DNA of 64,000 bases from Lamellibrachia columna (Eukaryota; Annelida; Polychaeta; Sabellida; Siboglinidae). Where the stretch lies: the NCBI GenBank assembly GCA_963662155.1, contig OY759274.1, forward strand, positions 40,577,990 through 40,641,989, in the 5' to 3' direction. Position numbers and translations under genes: made by a program. Below the pieces are notes generated by a model that was not told the origin of the DNA, ran no database searches, and saw nothing but the letters and a program-made list of their open reading frames with translations. Positions within the stretch are counted from its first letter, which is position 1; each line of letters begins with the position of its first letter. Below are positions 39,901 through 49,631 of the stretch, piece by piece.

Positions 39901-42900
39901 CTTTTTACGAAGTCAGTGGGCTTTGTTCCCGGGCAGGGTTCTATAAGGCTTGATAAATGTGTACCTATGTCAACAAAGAATTTGTTGAAATGGTTAGCTA
40001 TTTCTTTACTTTCTAATACTACTCGATTTTCATCAATATGAAATTTCTTTGGAATATTTTGTTTCAGATTTTCTTTTACCAAGGTTTATCATTCCGTTTT
40101 GTTTTTCCTGTATACGTGGTTATTTTGACAGGACAGGCATCGTTGTAAGTATTACTTAGTACTTGTATAAAGCACGAGAACGCTACATTAGGGTTTGACT
40201 CGTTCATTACATTTTCCCAGTTTATATCATTTAGGTCTAAACATTTGATCAAGGAAATATTTTGCAATAGATCTATATTGTAATCACCACATATGTATAC
40301 AATTTTACTGGTGAGATTTCCCAGTATGAATGAGAGATTGTCATTAAATGTGCTGAGGCTGGTATTCGGCGCTCTATACATACAACCCACATTGATTGTT
40401 TCGTGTTTACTAATCTGTAACTCGATAAAGATGCTTTCAAAACAGTCATTATCCACATACGAAATGTTCCTTAGACAAATATAAGAAGACTGACAATTGT
40501 TAAGCAGAGATTCACACACATATATGGCAACACCACCACCTGGCATGTTTTGTTCTGGAATTACAGTACAGTTTGTAACCTGAACATGCGACTTCATTGC
40601 GGGTTACTTCATTTCCATCCCAATTGTTTTCATTAAGCCAAGTTTCTGATATTGCAATGATTTGAAATTTATACTCCATACTTCGGATAGTATCCTTTAT
40701 CTTTGACAAATTTGCTTTTAGACTTCGGGCATTAAAGTGTATGACACTCAGTTTGTTTGGCCGGTTGTTGCTAGCACTGCTAAAATTGGTTGAAAATTGT
40801 GCTGAGGTGTAATATCTGCAGTTTGTAGGCAAATCGTGATACAACAAACTTTCAGTATCTATTTCGTGTTCATAACAGTGTTCGTTGTAATCAAGCGGTT
40901 TATCATATGTAAGTGTTAACCCGTCGTTTTATTGGTTACCTGATGCCATAGTTAAATGAAGATTTTGCAAGATATTGCACATGTACTTAGTTATCTAATC
41001 ACGGCTTGTGACATCATGCCGCTCCCTTACCACTAGTTTGTCAAACACACAATTTTCCCCTCTTCCCGGGCCTTCATCATTTTGGGCAACAGTTCTTTCC
41101 GCCTCGCCATGACCCTCTTTGAGTAGTCTTCATTCACATAGATGCCTCGAGGCCGATTCTTCTTCGCCGCCTGTGGTACCAGCTCGCGGTCCTTGTATGA
41201 TTTGAACTTGACGACGATAGTCCTGGCTCTCATGCCCGTGCCACCAGTTTGGTGTGCGCGCTCGATGTTGATGGCATGCACTTGTGCTTCGGGAAGTTCT
41301 AGGGGTGTTGTCATTGCCCTGCGTACGTTCTTCTCCATCTCCTCCCACGTCTCACCGTCGACTTCAGAAACGCTGTCAAACCGCAGATTGCTGCGTCTCG
41401 ATTGGTTTTCTTGGTAGTCGATCGAGCGTTCCATTTTCTGTATCGTGTCTTCAAAATCGAGCATCTTTTTTGACAGGTTGTCGATGTTTTCCTTGGACTG
41501 ATTTTCTTTCAGTTCCTCGACTTGAGTCTGTGTGTACTGAAGGCTGATCCGGAGTTCTGTCAGTGCTGTGGTTGTCTCGCACATGAAACAGTCCACCCTC
41601 TGGTTTATCTCAGCGACCGCGCTTTGCAAACATGCCTTGTACATGTTTTGTTGCACTGTTAGTAGCTTCTCGACGAGCGCATCATGAATCGTGTTATCGT
41701 TTCCGTCTGCGTTTGTTTCAATGTGCGTGTCGTCAGTAGGGGCCGTGGTTGCACCACCTACACCAGCTCCACCCTTTGGCTGCTTAGTCTTAGGCATCAC
41801 AGTTTGGTTGTGTCATCCTGAGAGTGTCAAACACTCAGCCACAAACAATGGCGTTATAGTTAACAGACTTGAGTTAATACCACTTCAGTGGCTATTATTC
41901 CTCATCAGTGCGTCGAGGTGAATCAATGACTTTGTGTCAGCGGGGATAGATTTTCCCACGCTGTACTGTCCAGATGGGCGATATTTCCAGCAAGTAGCAG
42001 TGTCCGAGATAAATACACATTTTTCACGTGTTTGATGGTAGAATCTGCTAGTTCCTTCACTGAAGTGAAGGTTCAGTTATTCCTCTGCGCACAGGTCAAT
42101 CATCTTTCGACCGCCCACGTAGAACCGGACAAAATAAAAAATTGTTGCGGAGCTCGTAATACACGTGTATATCAATCAGTCTGACACAATCAGACTGACA
42201 CAATCAGACTGACACAATCAGACTGACACAATCCACGTATCATTGCGTTACTGTTTGCAGTTTTGAGATTTTGATATGATAAACTGTAGCATGAACAGGA
42301 AAATATGCACTGATTTAATATAAAAAAATAATACTAACAGCAGTAAAAGAAACGTCATTGTTTGTGGCTTAAGTGGGAATACCTCGAGGAAATCGCTTAA
42401 ACAGTTTCAATAATTTTCAGTAATTGGACTAGAATTTACTACAATCTACTGGTACAAAGATAATATAAAAAGGAAAAGGGAGAGAAAAAAGTCATCATAT
42501 ATAAATAAAAACATGACATTTCTAGTTTGATACTGGTATGCCTATGTAATTCTTATCCATTACTAACTTTGGCCAACTTGTTTTGATAACTGTTACAATA
42601 AAATTAATATTCATTAAGTGAAATGTACGTATAACCACAAATTGTGATTGTACATTCAAACATAAGACAAAACCAACGAAAATCAATAATATGGAAGATG
42701 ATGTATAGTGTAAACTTAATGATGGCTAAAGGCACAAAGGAATAGGATAACCATTTAAATTGATTAATTTTGTAAATGAGTACCCATGAGGTAAAGGTAA
42801 GTTCCCATGTTCGAGAGCTTAGCTAGAAATCCAGTTCTCAGAAACCTCTGTGCATTTGTATACATTTCATGTATACATGTGGCTAACACCATTTTTACTT

Positions 42901-45900
42901 TGACAGAAAGTCAGACTTCGTCGAAATGACCAAAATCTTGTTCTTACTATCCTTTATCAGGATTTTACCGTTGTATGTCCATGTGTCCAGGATAGTTCCA
43001 AGTTTTCGCAACATTGTACTTCAACAGTATCTAGTTAAACTTAGCATTCCTTTGATGACAAGTACAGGAATAACAAACCCTTAAAGTGAAGGCTAATCCA
43101 TTACTAGCTAGAACTGAGTAGATCTTGCTTGTCACATCAGTCACCGAAATCACCAAGCCAAAATAACATGGCAGTTGGGCCAAATTCTCCGAGGGCCAAA
43201 ATCACCACCACCCGCCAGCGCTACTGCTATTGCGATGTTTACTTTCTGACCTAACCATGAAAACGACCACCTTGAGCTGCCAAACTTTTCCTCATATATA
43301 TACCATACACATACACATGTCACGTGGTCAAACATTACTCTTACTTCCATGTAACAAATTACAAAAACAAAAGCTAGCTATATCTTCTATGCCTAGCTCC
43401 GTGAAGCTAGGCATAGGAGATGACAAGTTTTTGTTTATTTTGATCTTTATTTGGAAGTAAGAGTAATGTTTGACCACGTCACGTAAGATAGATATATGAG
43501 GAGAAGTTTGGCACCTCTGTGTGGTCGTTTTCATAGTTCGGTCAGAAAGTAATTAATTTCGAAGTCACGGTTACTGGTGTCGTTAAACTGCTCCAAAAGA
43601 GCCAAATTCAAAGATGATTCTGCGGTATCACTTGCCGCTAGTGGTTCGAAATCATTACGTTATGCTTTTTATTCTGAAAAATTCATATTGCTATCACTCG
43701 CTATAGTAATGCGAGTGAAACTATACTGAAGCATTGCAAAGAAATCACTGACTGAATGTAAACGTGTATCATTAATGTCACAAAACCACATAATCGCTCA
43801 TCTCATTAACTTCGAATTTTATGCACGCTTTGCGAGTTAGACACATTAAACATTTAATTTTACCTATAAATAAATTTTTCCTAATTTTCTTATTTTGGCA
43901 TGTGGTACATACAATATTAAACTTTGTGTACACACAGAAAAAGTATTTTAACTAGTGCCTTGTTGTTATTCACTTTAAGTAAACAAAATTGTAAATTTAT
44001 TACATGTTTGTAACATTGAAGTTTCAATAATATTTGTTTTACATACTCTACTACCATTAAAGCTAAATATCTGGTCAAAAATAACTGAAATAATAGTTTG
44101 TCTGATGATTGCATCTAACTAAATAACACATTTGTGCAAACACACTAGCATGTCATAGTAGATGCTAGATTTTTACCAAATTATTCCGAATGAAGAAGGA
44201 AGAACCTGTAAAACGGTGGCATATATAAAATGTGGATATGAAAGGTCAGATTAAGTTTTGGGTGTAAATTAGAATATTTCCCCTATTCAGAGTTGCAGAG
44301 CCATGTCATTCAACATTGTTGCACCTCACCCACCATTTTCTTTGCACAGGGAAAGTCGACCCCAGAAAGGCATGCCGTGTACGTGTGGGAACAATTTGTG
44401 ATGAAGGCCAAAGCAGCTCACATAGCCATTATTGCTCACAGCTACGGCGGCGTTGTTACGACCAATTTGGTAGGTGATTACTAATAAACTGAAGCAAGCA
44501 TTACTGTATCATCTGTCTCTTATTATCTATGACAGTTCATTACTGTATCATCTGTCTCTTATTATCTATGACAGTTCATCATTTTCAACTCCCTTCTCCC
44601 AGAATATGGGAAAAATCGTGATCAGGCAAGGAACAGTTCCTTGCCTGGTCACGATTTTTCCCATATTCTGGTCCATGCCATCTTGATCACCCTCGCTAAC
44701 CAGGGGTGGTAGTAGTCAAACTTCAAATAGAGTTTCCATGCAGGAATCACCCATCCAACCAACGACGATGGGTCCTGCCAATTAAAGTTAAGTTACTTCC
44801 TGAACATTACATGTAACATCATCTGCGATAGGCCACATCCCAAATGCCTGAACATCATAAGGATGTAGCCCATTGGTTAACGCAGCAACACTAAGTTCCA
44901 CATTTCAACGGGGTTATCTACCAGGGGTCCTTTTGTACTTGGCAGTCGCCCTGGTGGCGAGGATGATCTTGAAACCTCCTCAATTATTTTAGCCCATCGT
45001 GAATCGGGTTGGTTGATGTTCAAATCTTTAATAAAGGATCGAAAGATCAAAATAATTGTCTGATCCTTAGATCAGGTTACTGAAAAATGGTGAATAGCTT
45101 TATATTATAGTACCATATTTGCATTTTTTTGCCAAATTTTGTCAGTACTTGGTCAAAAATAATTAAACTAAATAACAAAGTTGCACAAACGAGATGGCTT
45201 GTCACATTGACTACTAGATAGGTTCGATTTTTGTGTGCAAAATTAGACAACCAAAAAATCCAATTAAGGGGGTACCTTAACCTCATGTGCAGAGAATATA
45301 ATTTTGTATTTTGCTATATTTCAGGTACAGTCTCCAGATCAGTTTCATAAGATGCTTGGATCATTATATCTTCACTAATCTTTCTTAGTAATTTTAAGGC
45401 CTACAGTCTAGAATTAAACTCCCCATCACTTTGAAAACATCTGAAACTATAGCTATCTTCCGAAAAAAAGCATATTTTTTCCAAATTGCACGTTCTGATA
45501 ATGACTTTTGAACATCCCTGTTCACGATTATGCTTAATGATTCTGTTTTGTTGCACCTCTGAGCTCAGGTTCCTGAGGATATAGGCACCGTAGAAGTTAA
45601 TTATTGTTATTATTATTCCAGTGTGGTAAAACGTACTACTGACTTCTCATGGTATATGTAGTAATTGTTGTGTAATAATTGTGTTATATGACCACCACGT
45701 AGTTACTGCAGTCAACCATTTTAGATTGGATTTATATTTTTATAACTAATGTTTTTTTTTATAAATTTTATTTATATAAATTTGATTTGCTCTTACCATG
45801 TTGAAGATGACAACAAAGAAGTCTGACTTCATGAAACGAGTGTTTGCCATCGCATTTACTGACTCGGTCCACAGTACCCCAATCCAGCCGTCATACAAAC

Positions 45901-47898
45901 AGTTTTACCAGGAGGTTAGTTCACATTTGGCTGGTTTCTTGCCACTATGTGGCGCCAGTTGTTGTTTTACAGGAGGTACCCCTTCTGGAGTGGTAAAACT
46001 TGTAGCATCTAAACATTGTAGATTTAGGCCATAATTTGTGTGTGAGCCACAGCATTAATTCTCGACCTCGGGCAGAAACTGAAAACAGTCATTATACTGT
46101 TCGATCAGAGTCTGATATTTTTCATTATTATGTTCGATCAACTTTAATCATTGTTTTGTGCAATAATTACCAGTATATTTCGGTGTATACCCGATGGGTT
46201 GAAAGCACTTAATGCCAGGTGCTTATTGGTCGGTCTGGTCAACATGTCAGCTGCCAGGAAAACAGAGATTTGACCAGAATCTCCAACGTTTAGTCTTAGT
46301 AACTCTTTTAGGTGCATTGCCCCAACACCATGACTTGTGATAAACTTTAACTGAATCGTCTTTGTGCCTACTGGCGCATAAGGCAGGGACAAAACTTCTC
46401 CACTTCTATCGGTCTACAGCTTGTTTGACAGCCTCGCCCCAGGTGAGGTGGATTTGAATTTTGCTTTATGTATGCTTTATTGTTTGTGTTGTTTTCAGAA
46501 AGCCAGAAACTGGGTTTGCAGTAAAATGCCACTAGACACGCCGGTCAAGGGCCGGTGGTTGGATGACGCACCTCTTGTATCAGCCGGTACGTTTCTACAT
46601 GCAATGTCTAACTAGTAAGTCATCTATAATATAAAGTAGTTTGTGATTCTGTCTGTCTGTCTGTTCCCTTGTATCTCCATCAGTTTCGCATATATGTGGC
46701 TTAGATTCTGCATGTGTGTCCATGGACCCACGAGTAAAGTTTGTACATTAAAACAACCAGCAGTTGTACCTGCTTTTTGGTGCATGAAGTTGTCATTGCA
46801 GTTGGTGTTGCCCTACAAAACTTACTGGGTAATGCAACCGCAACGAGTCAAGCTCTTGCAGTGACTGTCAACGAAACAGCTTTGAATATCTAGGTGGAGT
46901 GGTTTGCAGGGACGACAGCACGGAGATGGAAATTCGCAGGAGAATACAAGCTGGGGCGAGTGCATGGAGGAGAGTGGAGGGGGTGATGGGAGATAGACAT
47001 ATATCTCGGAAGCTAAAAGGAAAGGTGCTTAGGTCATGTGTAACACCAGGCTATACAGCCTGGAGACCATGATGATGACAGAAAAACAACAAGAGAAACT
47101 GCAAGTTTGCGAGAATAACTGTGTGACAAGAACTGCGGGAGTGAAAAGAATAGACAAGCGAAGAATGAATAAGCCGAGGGAGGAAGTTGGTGAGAGAGAG
47201 TCTCATGAGGAAGCTGGTGAGGAGCCGGCTAAAGTGGGCTGGAGATGTGGAAAGAATGGAAGGAGAATGGTTGATGAAGAGAGGGAATGGTTGATGAAGA
47301 GAGCGGATGTGTTTAGAGTGGAAGGTAGGAGAAGAGAAAGACTGAGTCTGAGATGGGATCGAGGATTGTGTGAAGAGAGATTTAGTGGGAGTGGGAGGGG
47401 AATGGAGAATGAGGGCAAGGGATGGTGGGAGTGGAGAAGGTTGGTGGAGACAGCAGTGAAACAGGACTAGTGATGAAGAAGGGGAAAAAAATTGACGACC
47501 GGTATCAGCGCCAACCTCACCCCGGACTACAGGGAAAAGGGGAGAGCAACAATAACATTATATAAAAGCGGAGTTGTTTTTGTTAGTTGTTTTCCAGAGG
47601 TTGACATGTATGGCGATTGTTGGATAGATGTTACAATGAAACTTATATGTATGTGTCATATGCTCGAGAAATGCTGATATATAATGCCACACTCCAAAAA
47701 CTGCAATATGTCCTCAGTAGGTACTGCAAGTTGAAAGAATTTTTCGTGCTTATTTTTTCAGGGACCATGGAGCACGAGAGAACATCATGTTCCAGTATGG
47801 AGTCAGTCTTCACGTTTTTGCGGGAGAAGTACTCAAAGGCAATTAAACCAAAGCCAACCACCGGAAAAAAATCTATGGGACGTAGTACATGTGTTTGA
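21870..47898 (+). CDS. ARB2A: ARB2A/FAM172A-like protein (Arb2 domain), nine coding exons placed
   Basis: Predicted alpha/beta-hydrolase-fold protein related to vertebrate ARB2A (FAM172A), a factor linked to Argonaute and co-transcriptional splicing, and to yeast Arb2. Exons: 21870-21924, 22495-22584, 26376-26473, 28360-28484, 32704-32848, 44350-44469, 45807-45914, 46499-46586, 47762-47898. All junctions are GT-AG with compatible phases, giving about 321 aa. Family landmarks: [61 protein letters not shown], the nucleophile-elbow-like AHSYGG, FTDSVH, PLDTPV and [12 protein letters not shown]. Two pieces of the vertebrate protein were not found: the helix after NQKRYEALGE (expected 26474-28359) and the acidic linker before HAVYVW. 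Introns are loaded with transposons and minisatellites. The gene is convergent with the receptor pseudokinase at 54.2 kb. Confidence 0.88.
22495..22584 (+). CDS. ARB2A: ARB2A-like exon 2
   Basis: Acceptor TTTTCACTTTCAG, donor GTAAGT. Encodes [15 protein letters not shown] and then [14 protein letters not shown], the family N-terminal signature; ends one base into a Lys codon. Confidence 0.92.
23100..23383 (-). mobile_element. Dispersed TIR element (family T1), part left of the LINE insertion
   Basis: Contains, inverted, the family core (GAGCTAGTATTCACTACAGC, ATGCTAGCTTG) and the CTATGACAT...GGCTATTCAG block shared with 31.2 kb. It continues after the inserted LINE at 26205-26290. Confidence 0.6.
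23383..26205 (+). mobile_element. LINE retrotransposon (family L-A) with intact 904-codon ORF2
   Basis: The ORF 23390-26104 is uninterrupted. Order: apurinic-type endonuclease ([47 protein letters not shown]), then reverse transcriptase ([63 protein letters not shown], active site FADD), then the C-terminal region. No separate ORF1 and little 5' sequence are present, so the copy is probably 5'-truncated. The 3'UTR ends in a short tandem of AATCTTGTTA. It belongs to the CR1/L2/Jockey-like group by motif; the exact clade is not claimed. Fragments of the same family lie at 6.1-7.6, 8.7-9.3, 12.8-13.0, 48.3-48.5, 55.4-55.7 and 56.2-56.5 kb. Confidence 0.95.
26205..26290 (-). mobile_element. Dispersed TIR element (family T1), part right of the LINE insertion
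   Basis: Carries the right-terminal repeat (TTGAACAGCAACGAAAGACA, GTGATGGACTCAATGAATTG) that follows directly when the LINE is removed. Confidence 0.6.
26376..26473 (+). CDS. ARB2A: ARB2A-like exon 3
   Basis: Acceptor CCGTACACAG. Encodes [17 protein letters not shown] followed by [13 protein letters not shown], collinear with the vertebrate protein. The donor GTGCAG is weak. Confidence 0.88.
26752..27072. repeat. 19-bp minisatellite, about 17 units
   Basis: Unit CATCCACATGGCCCATGCT with frequent single-base variants. Since 19 is not a multiple of three, all three plus frames stay open and give His/Pro/Trp-rich artefact ORFs. Lies in the intron after ARB2A-like exon 3. Confidence 0.96.
27366..27775 (+). 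mobile_element. Truncated dispersed TIR element (family T1)
   Basis: Starts with the left terminal repeat (CCCTCAATTGATTTAGCCCA) and ends within the core (AAGCTAGCATGTCGTAGTGG, ATACTAGATT), present here once rather than as an array. No right terminus seen. Confidence 0.6.
28360..28484 (+). CDS. ARB2A: ARB2A-like exon 4
   Basis: Encodes [18 protein letters not shown] and then [19 protein letters not shown], the HGSG oxyanion-type turn of the fold. Acceptor ACTGGCAG, donor GTGGGT, ending two bases into an Arg codon. The 29-bp minisatellite starts about 50 bp downstream. Confidence 0.92.
28531..29516. repeat. 29-bp minisatellite, 34 units, one variable base per unit
   Basis: Unit is ATTACCACTANCCCTGGCAT followed by GTATCCAAC. 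Units are otherwise nearly identical; N is G, C or A. From left to right N reads GCCCAACCGACGAGCGACGC then CACCGACAAACCCA. Unit 28 also changes CACTA to CACAA, unit 31 GCATG to GCATT. Lies about 50 bp after ARB2A-like exon 4. Confidence 0.97.
30014..31393. mobile_element. Non-autonomous TIR element (family T1) with internal minisatellite
   Basis: The left end (30014-30075: CTCCCTTCTCAATTAATTTA, GGCCATTGTGAATCAGGC) is an inverted match to the right end (31343-31393, reverse: CCCTCTTCAATGAATTTAGC, CCATCACGAATCAGG). Inside the right arm is CTATGACATAAGGCTATTCA, also found in other copies. No transposase ORF. The superfamily is not assigned; target-site duplications are not clear. Confidence 0.75.
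30335..31040. repeat. 26-bp minisatellite inside TIR element, about 27 units
   Basis: Unit GCTAGCATGCCATAGTGGAT plus ACTAGA, with variants (GTCATAG, GTCGTAG) and a few units lengthened by ACTAT. The same 26-bp stretch occurs as a single copy in family members at 27.74 and 44.15 kb. Confidence 0.96.
31500..31860 (-). mobile_element. SINE (family S1), reverse orientation, with 34-bp minisatellite
   Basis: Shares CCCTGGCAGACCTGTTCATT and GCAGTTACTGC with the copy at 55.1 kb. It contains a 34-bp array at about 31622-31830 (six units) whose core CTATAGCCAGGTACTCAT is the reverse complement of the 37-bp array core at 227-633. Confidence 0.75.
32190..32687. mobile_element. hAT-like MITE, TAATC/GATTA-rich, 498 bp
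   Basis: Left terminus CAGAAATGGGTTGATTACAC and right terminus (reverse) CAGAGATGGATTAATCATAC are inverted matches in the CAG-TGG style of hAT elements. The flanking 8 bp are ATGTCAAC and ATGTCGTC, a plausible aged 8-bp target duplication. The interior is full of GATTAC/GTAATC. The right end is 16 bp from ARB2A-like exon 5. Confidence 0.75.
32704..32848 (+). CDS. ARB2A: ARB2A-like exon 5
   Basis: Acceptor GTCTTACACAG, donor GTAAGT. Encodes [19 protein letters not shown] and [14 protein letters not shown]. The upstream intron end is made almost entirely of a hAT-like MITE that stops 16 bp before the exon. Confidence 0.92.
33476..33740 (+). pseudogene. THAP-domain remnant
   Basis: Begins [20 protein letters not shown], the C-x(2-4)-C start of a THAP zinc domain. 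After frame changes it continues [18 protein letters not shown] and [19 protein letters not shown], typical THAP end and tail blocks. The C-x2-H ligand pair has collapsed to CH, and at least two frame shifts are needed. It could be a relic of a P-element-like transposase or a retrocopy of a host THAP gene. Same strand as the ARB2A-like gene, inside its 11.5-kb intron. Confidence 0.7.
34534..34665. repeat. Tandem duplication of about 64 bp
   Basis: GTGAAAATCTACAGCTCAA, then GTTAATAAATAACAAGTAAT and GTATTGTAAACT, occurs twice in direct orientation with a 5-bp insertion in the second copy. Confidence 0.9.
35070..38215 (-). mobile_element. LINE (family L-C), decayed, near-complete ORF2
   Basis: Minus-strand order: endonuclease at 38212-37676 ([38 protein letters not shown]), linker pieces at 37567-36915, reverse transcriptase at 36922-35844 ([81 protein letters not shown], active site YADD), and a Cys-containing C-terminus ending near 35073 ([12 protein letters not shown]). 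Five or more frame breaks. Jockey/CR1-type by motif. Confidence 0.9.
38300..41830 (-). mobile_element. LINE (family L-D), ORF1 plus ORF2, decayed
   Basis: ORF1 41800-41033: Gly/Ala-rich start, a coiled coil (about residues 75-130, [20 protein letters not shown]), then an L1-like RNA-binding domain ([49 protein letters not shown]). ORF2: endonuclease about 40847-40076 ([36 protein letters not shown]), reverse transcriptase 40082-39132 ([71 protein letters not shown], active site FADD), C-terminus 38976-38321. Several frame shifts. Its 3' end lies within about 80 bp of the 5' end of the L-C copy, in the same orientation. Confidence 0.9.
42173..42235. repeat. 14-bp minisatellite, about 4.5 units
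   Basis: CAATCAGACTGACA repeated head to tail, just upstream of the 5' end of the L-D LINE. Confidence 0.95.
43238..43552. mobile_element. Fold-back (long inverted repeat) element, about 315 bp
   Basis: Almost the whole segment is an imperfect palindrome: the left edge TTACTTTCTGACCTAACCAT pairs with the right edge ATAGTTCGGTCAGAAAGTAA, and ACGTGGTCAAACATTACTCT pairs with AGAGTAATGTTTGACCACGT. The centre is near 43403 (CTAGCTCCGTGAAGCTAG). No ORF. Confidence 0.85.
44040..44190 (+). mobile_element. Fragment of dispersed TIR element (family T1)
   Basis: CTGATGATTGCATCTAACTA, then TAACACATTTGTGCAAACAC and CTAGCATGTCATAGTAGATG, with the 26-bp core present once. Confidence 0.55.
44350..44469 (+). 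CDS. ARB2A: ARB2A-like exon 6 (nucleophile elbow)
   Basis: Acceptor CTTTGCACAG, donor GTAGGT, exactly 40 codons. Encodes [18 protein letters not shown] and [16 protein letters not shown]; the Ser of HSYGG occupies the hydrolase nucleophile position. It follows an 11.5-kb intron. Confidence 0.93.
44499..44580. repeat. 39-bp direct duplication
   Basis: CATTACTGTATCATCTGTCT followed by CTTATTATCTATGACAGTT occurs twice back to back, starting at 44499 and 44538; identical. Confidence 0.95.
44599..44671. repeat. 35-bp near-perfect hairpin with 3-nt loop
   Basis: The left arm starts CCAGAATATGGGAAAAATCG and the right arm ends CGATTTTTCCCATATTCTGG. 34 of 35 positions pair; the one exception would be a G-U pair in RNA. 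The loop is CAG. It lies 130 bp after ARB2A-like exon 6. Confidence 0.95.
44970..45255 (+). mobile_element. Truncated dispersed TIR element (family T1)
   Basis: Left terminal repeat (CTCAATTATTTTAGCCCATC, GTGAATCGGGTTGGTTGATG), then the core region with one diverged 26-bp unit near 45195-45220. The preceding 80 bp also resemble sequence left of the 30.0-kb copy (CCTGGTGGCGAGGATG versus CCTGGTGGCAAGGATG), so the element may be longer. Confidence 0.55.
45807..45914 (+). CDS. ARB2A: ARB2A-like exon 7
   Basis: 36 codons in phase 0 with donor GTTAGT. Encodes [18 protein letters not shown], which contains the conserved TDSVH motif. The acceptor (CATGTTGAAG) has a poor pyrimidine tract, so the left boundary is the least certain of the set. 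Confidence 0.82.
46499..46586 (+). CDS. ARB2A: ARB2A-like exon 8
   Basis: Acceptor GTGTTGTTTTCAG, donor GTACGT. Encodes [16 protein letters not shown] and DDAPLVSAG, matching NWV..S.PLDT and PRVSAG of the vertebrate protein; ends one base into a Gly codon. Confidence 0.92.
46880..47470 (+). mobile_element. 5'-truncated LINE fragment, RTE-like C-terminal part
   Basis: The translation shows [36 protein letters not shown] and [13 protein letters not shown], then EKLQVCENN and [11 protein letters not shown], a well-known C-terminal arrangement of invertebrate LINE reverse transcriptases (RTE-like, clade tentative). It is interrupted by frame shifts and a small internal duplication (GGTTGATGAAGAGAG, near 47270-47302). 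Confidence 0.75.
47762..47898 (+). CDS. ARB2A: ARB2A-like exon 9 (terminal)
   Basis: Acceptor TTATTTTTTCAG. Completes the Gly codon and encodes [19 protein letters not shown], then a Lys-rich tail ending in a TGA at 47896-47898. Homologous to the G-TDRHELTSW region of vertebrate ARB2A. Confidence 0.9.
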
Positions 47899-48289
47899 AC
47901 ATAGCTGGTCTGGTGTCAATATAGCGTGTGGATTCTTAAAAAGTCAAATTGAATCTTGGATTTTTAGGGTCTTGAAAGGGTCTTTAAAAAGGAATTTTTT
48001 AAGAAAGGTCTACAAGGGGCTTAATTTTGATTTCAACAAATTAATTTATAAAAGGTGGAATGGATTGTGTAACGTTGAGCGATACACTTCTTTAATCAAA
48101 TAATACAGTTTGATCACGAAATACATAAATGCTCATAGAGGGTGTTTAACATTAAAAATAATTGTCACTGTTGCTGTCACCCATCCAGTCACCTGCTCGT
48201 GTCTCGGTGCTGCTAATGTCGCAAAGTGATGGTTGCTGTTTTCTAACGTGTTGTTATAGGGTGCTGATATATCTGACCTGTGTTTCTGC

Positions 48290-48533
48290 ATTGGTCTCGC
48301 AAATCATTCTCTGAGAAACTACTCATTCTCACAGAGGTCAATAATTGAATAGAACACATTTCTACTGATTGTGTAAATGTTTGATATCTTGACAGATATC
48401 TGGTTAGGGCAGACTAAACATTGATGAACAATTGTTGGACTCTTGATAAGCCAATGGCTTCCTTGTCCACTTGCCATCTGGAACTTGTGAATAGCAGCCT
48501 TGTTAAATAGCAGCCTTGTTAAATCTTGTTAAA
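48290..48533 (+). mobile_element. LINE 3' end fragment (family L-A)
   Basis: Matches the last codons and 3'UTR of the intact LINE (GCCAATGGCTTCCTTGTCCA, CTTGCCATCTGG) and ends in the same TTGTTAAATCTTGTTAAAC tail, with a local duplication of AGCAGCCTTGTTAAAT. Confidence 0.85.
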
Positions 48534-48660
48534 CAGTCATATGAGACAACTTGGGAAGAGTTAAATATCAGTTTTCAAGAAGGCTGCACAAATTTTTCCA
48601 TGGTCATCGTTATCAATGAAGACCATAAACTGTCAAAAGCTGTGATATATTCGCCATTCG

Positions 48661-49050
48661 TAATTACTGCCCTTGGATGGCCAACCCTCGAATGAAGACG
48701 TATTATTAAACAAGCCACAACCTACAAAATTCTAAATAACATTATTGACATCACCCCCACTCCAGGCCTACTTACCCACTCTTGAACCCGTGGACAATAT
48801 GTAGCCCCCCAGGTGTTGTATAAATGCAATGGTCTTTTCATTTTATCCCCGAGCCATTTGCATATGGAATATGATTCCACCAAAAATTATCAACATAAAA
48901 AACCCAAAATCATTTCAAGAAGCTATTATGGAACTCCCTTTCACCACACCTCCTCACCTAAACTGCCTTTAAAACACAGTGCTCAGCGTAAACTTATCCA
49001 TGGTGTGGGTATGGAGACTGTCTATGTGTGCATGTGGCAAGACAGCGACA
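48661..49050 (+). mobile_element. LINE 3' end fragment (family L-B)
   Basis: More than 90 percent identical by eye to 21440-21836 (for example AACCCAAAATCATTTCAAGA and GGAACTCCCTTTCACCACAC are shared). Both copies stop at the same point, shortly after TGCATGTGGCAAG, marking the 3' end of the family. Confidence 0.88.
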
Positions 49051-49631
49051 GTATCCATACACATAACCAACCTATTCCAAATCTTCGTTTAACTTCATAT
49101 ACATAAAATAAATAAAACTATCAGATAAAACCATTTCAGCAACAGATACTAGTCCTTTAGTCGAATGTACCACCCACAGCGCATGCGCACAGTCCACCAT
49201 GAACTCCTGCTTTAGCCCAAGTTTGGGCTGTTTGGAGTATAACCACTTGAGACATTCTGTATCCATATATACAGAATATGTATCAGCTTTGTGTATGTAT
49301 TATCTTTATATTACCAGAGAGTAACACACTACGGTGTTACTCAATGCAGTGGATGCCCACATGCTGAGGTTCAACTGTGTGTGTGTTAGTAGCTTTAATA
49401 TTAGTTTAGCTAGATCTTGTGCAGGACTGGAAATTATCTTCTATTCACTGCAGTAGCCAAACTTTCTAACATATTACAACTGACTCTTAGTATACAGTAT
49501 GTGTTAGTGGATTAACTACTTGTTTAACGTGACCTCTAATACGACTTACAAGTGGGATCTTTAGTAGTGATATATTGCCATATGACACATTCCCATGCTG
49601 ATGCTAACACACACTGTTATTTATTGTATTC

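Noticed and set aside
44599..44671. microRNA precursor
   Set aside because: Arms too perfect and the 3-nt loop too small for a usual pre-miRNA; more like a recent inverted duplication.
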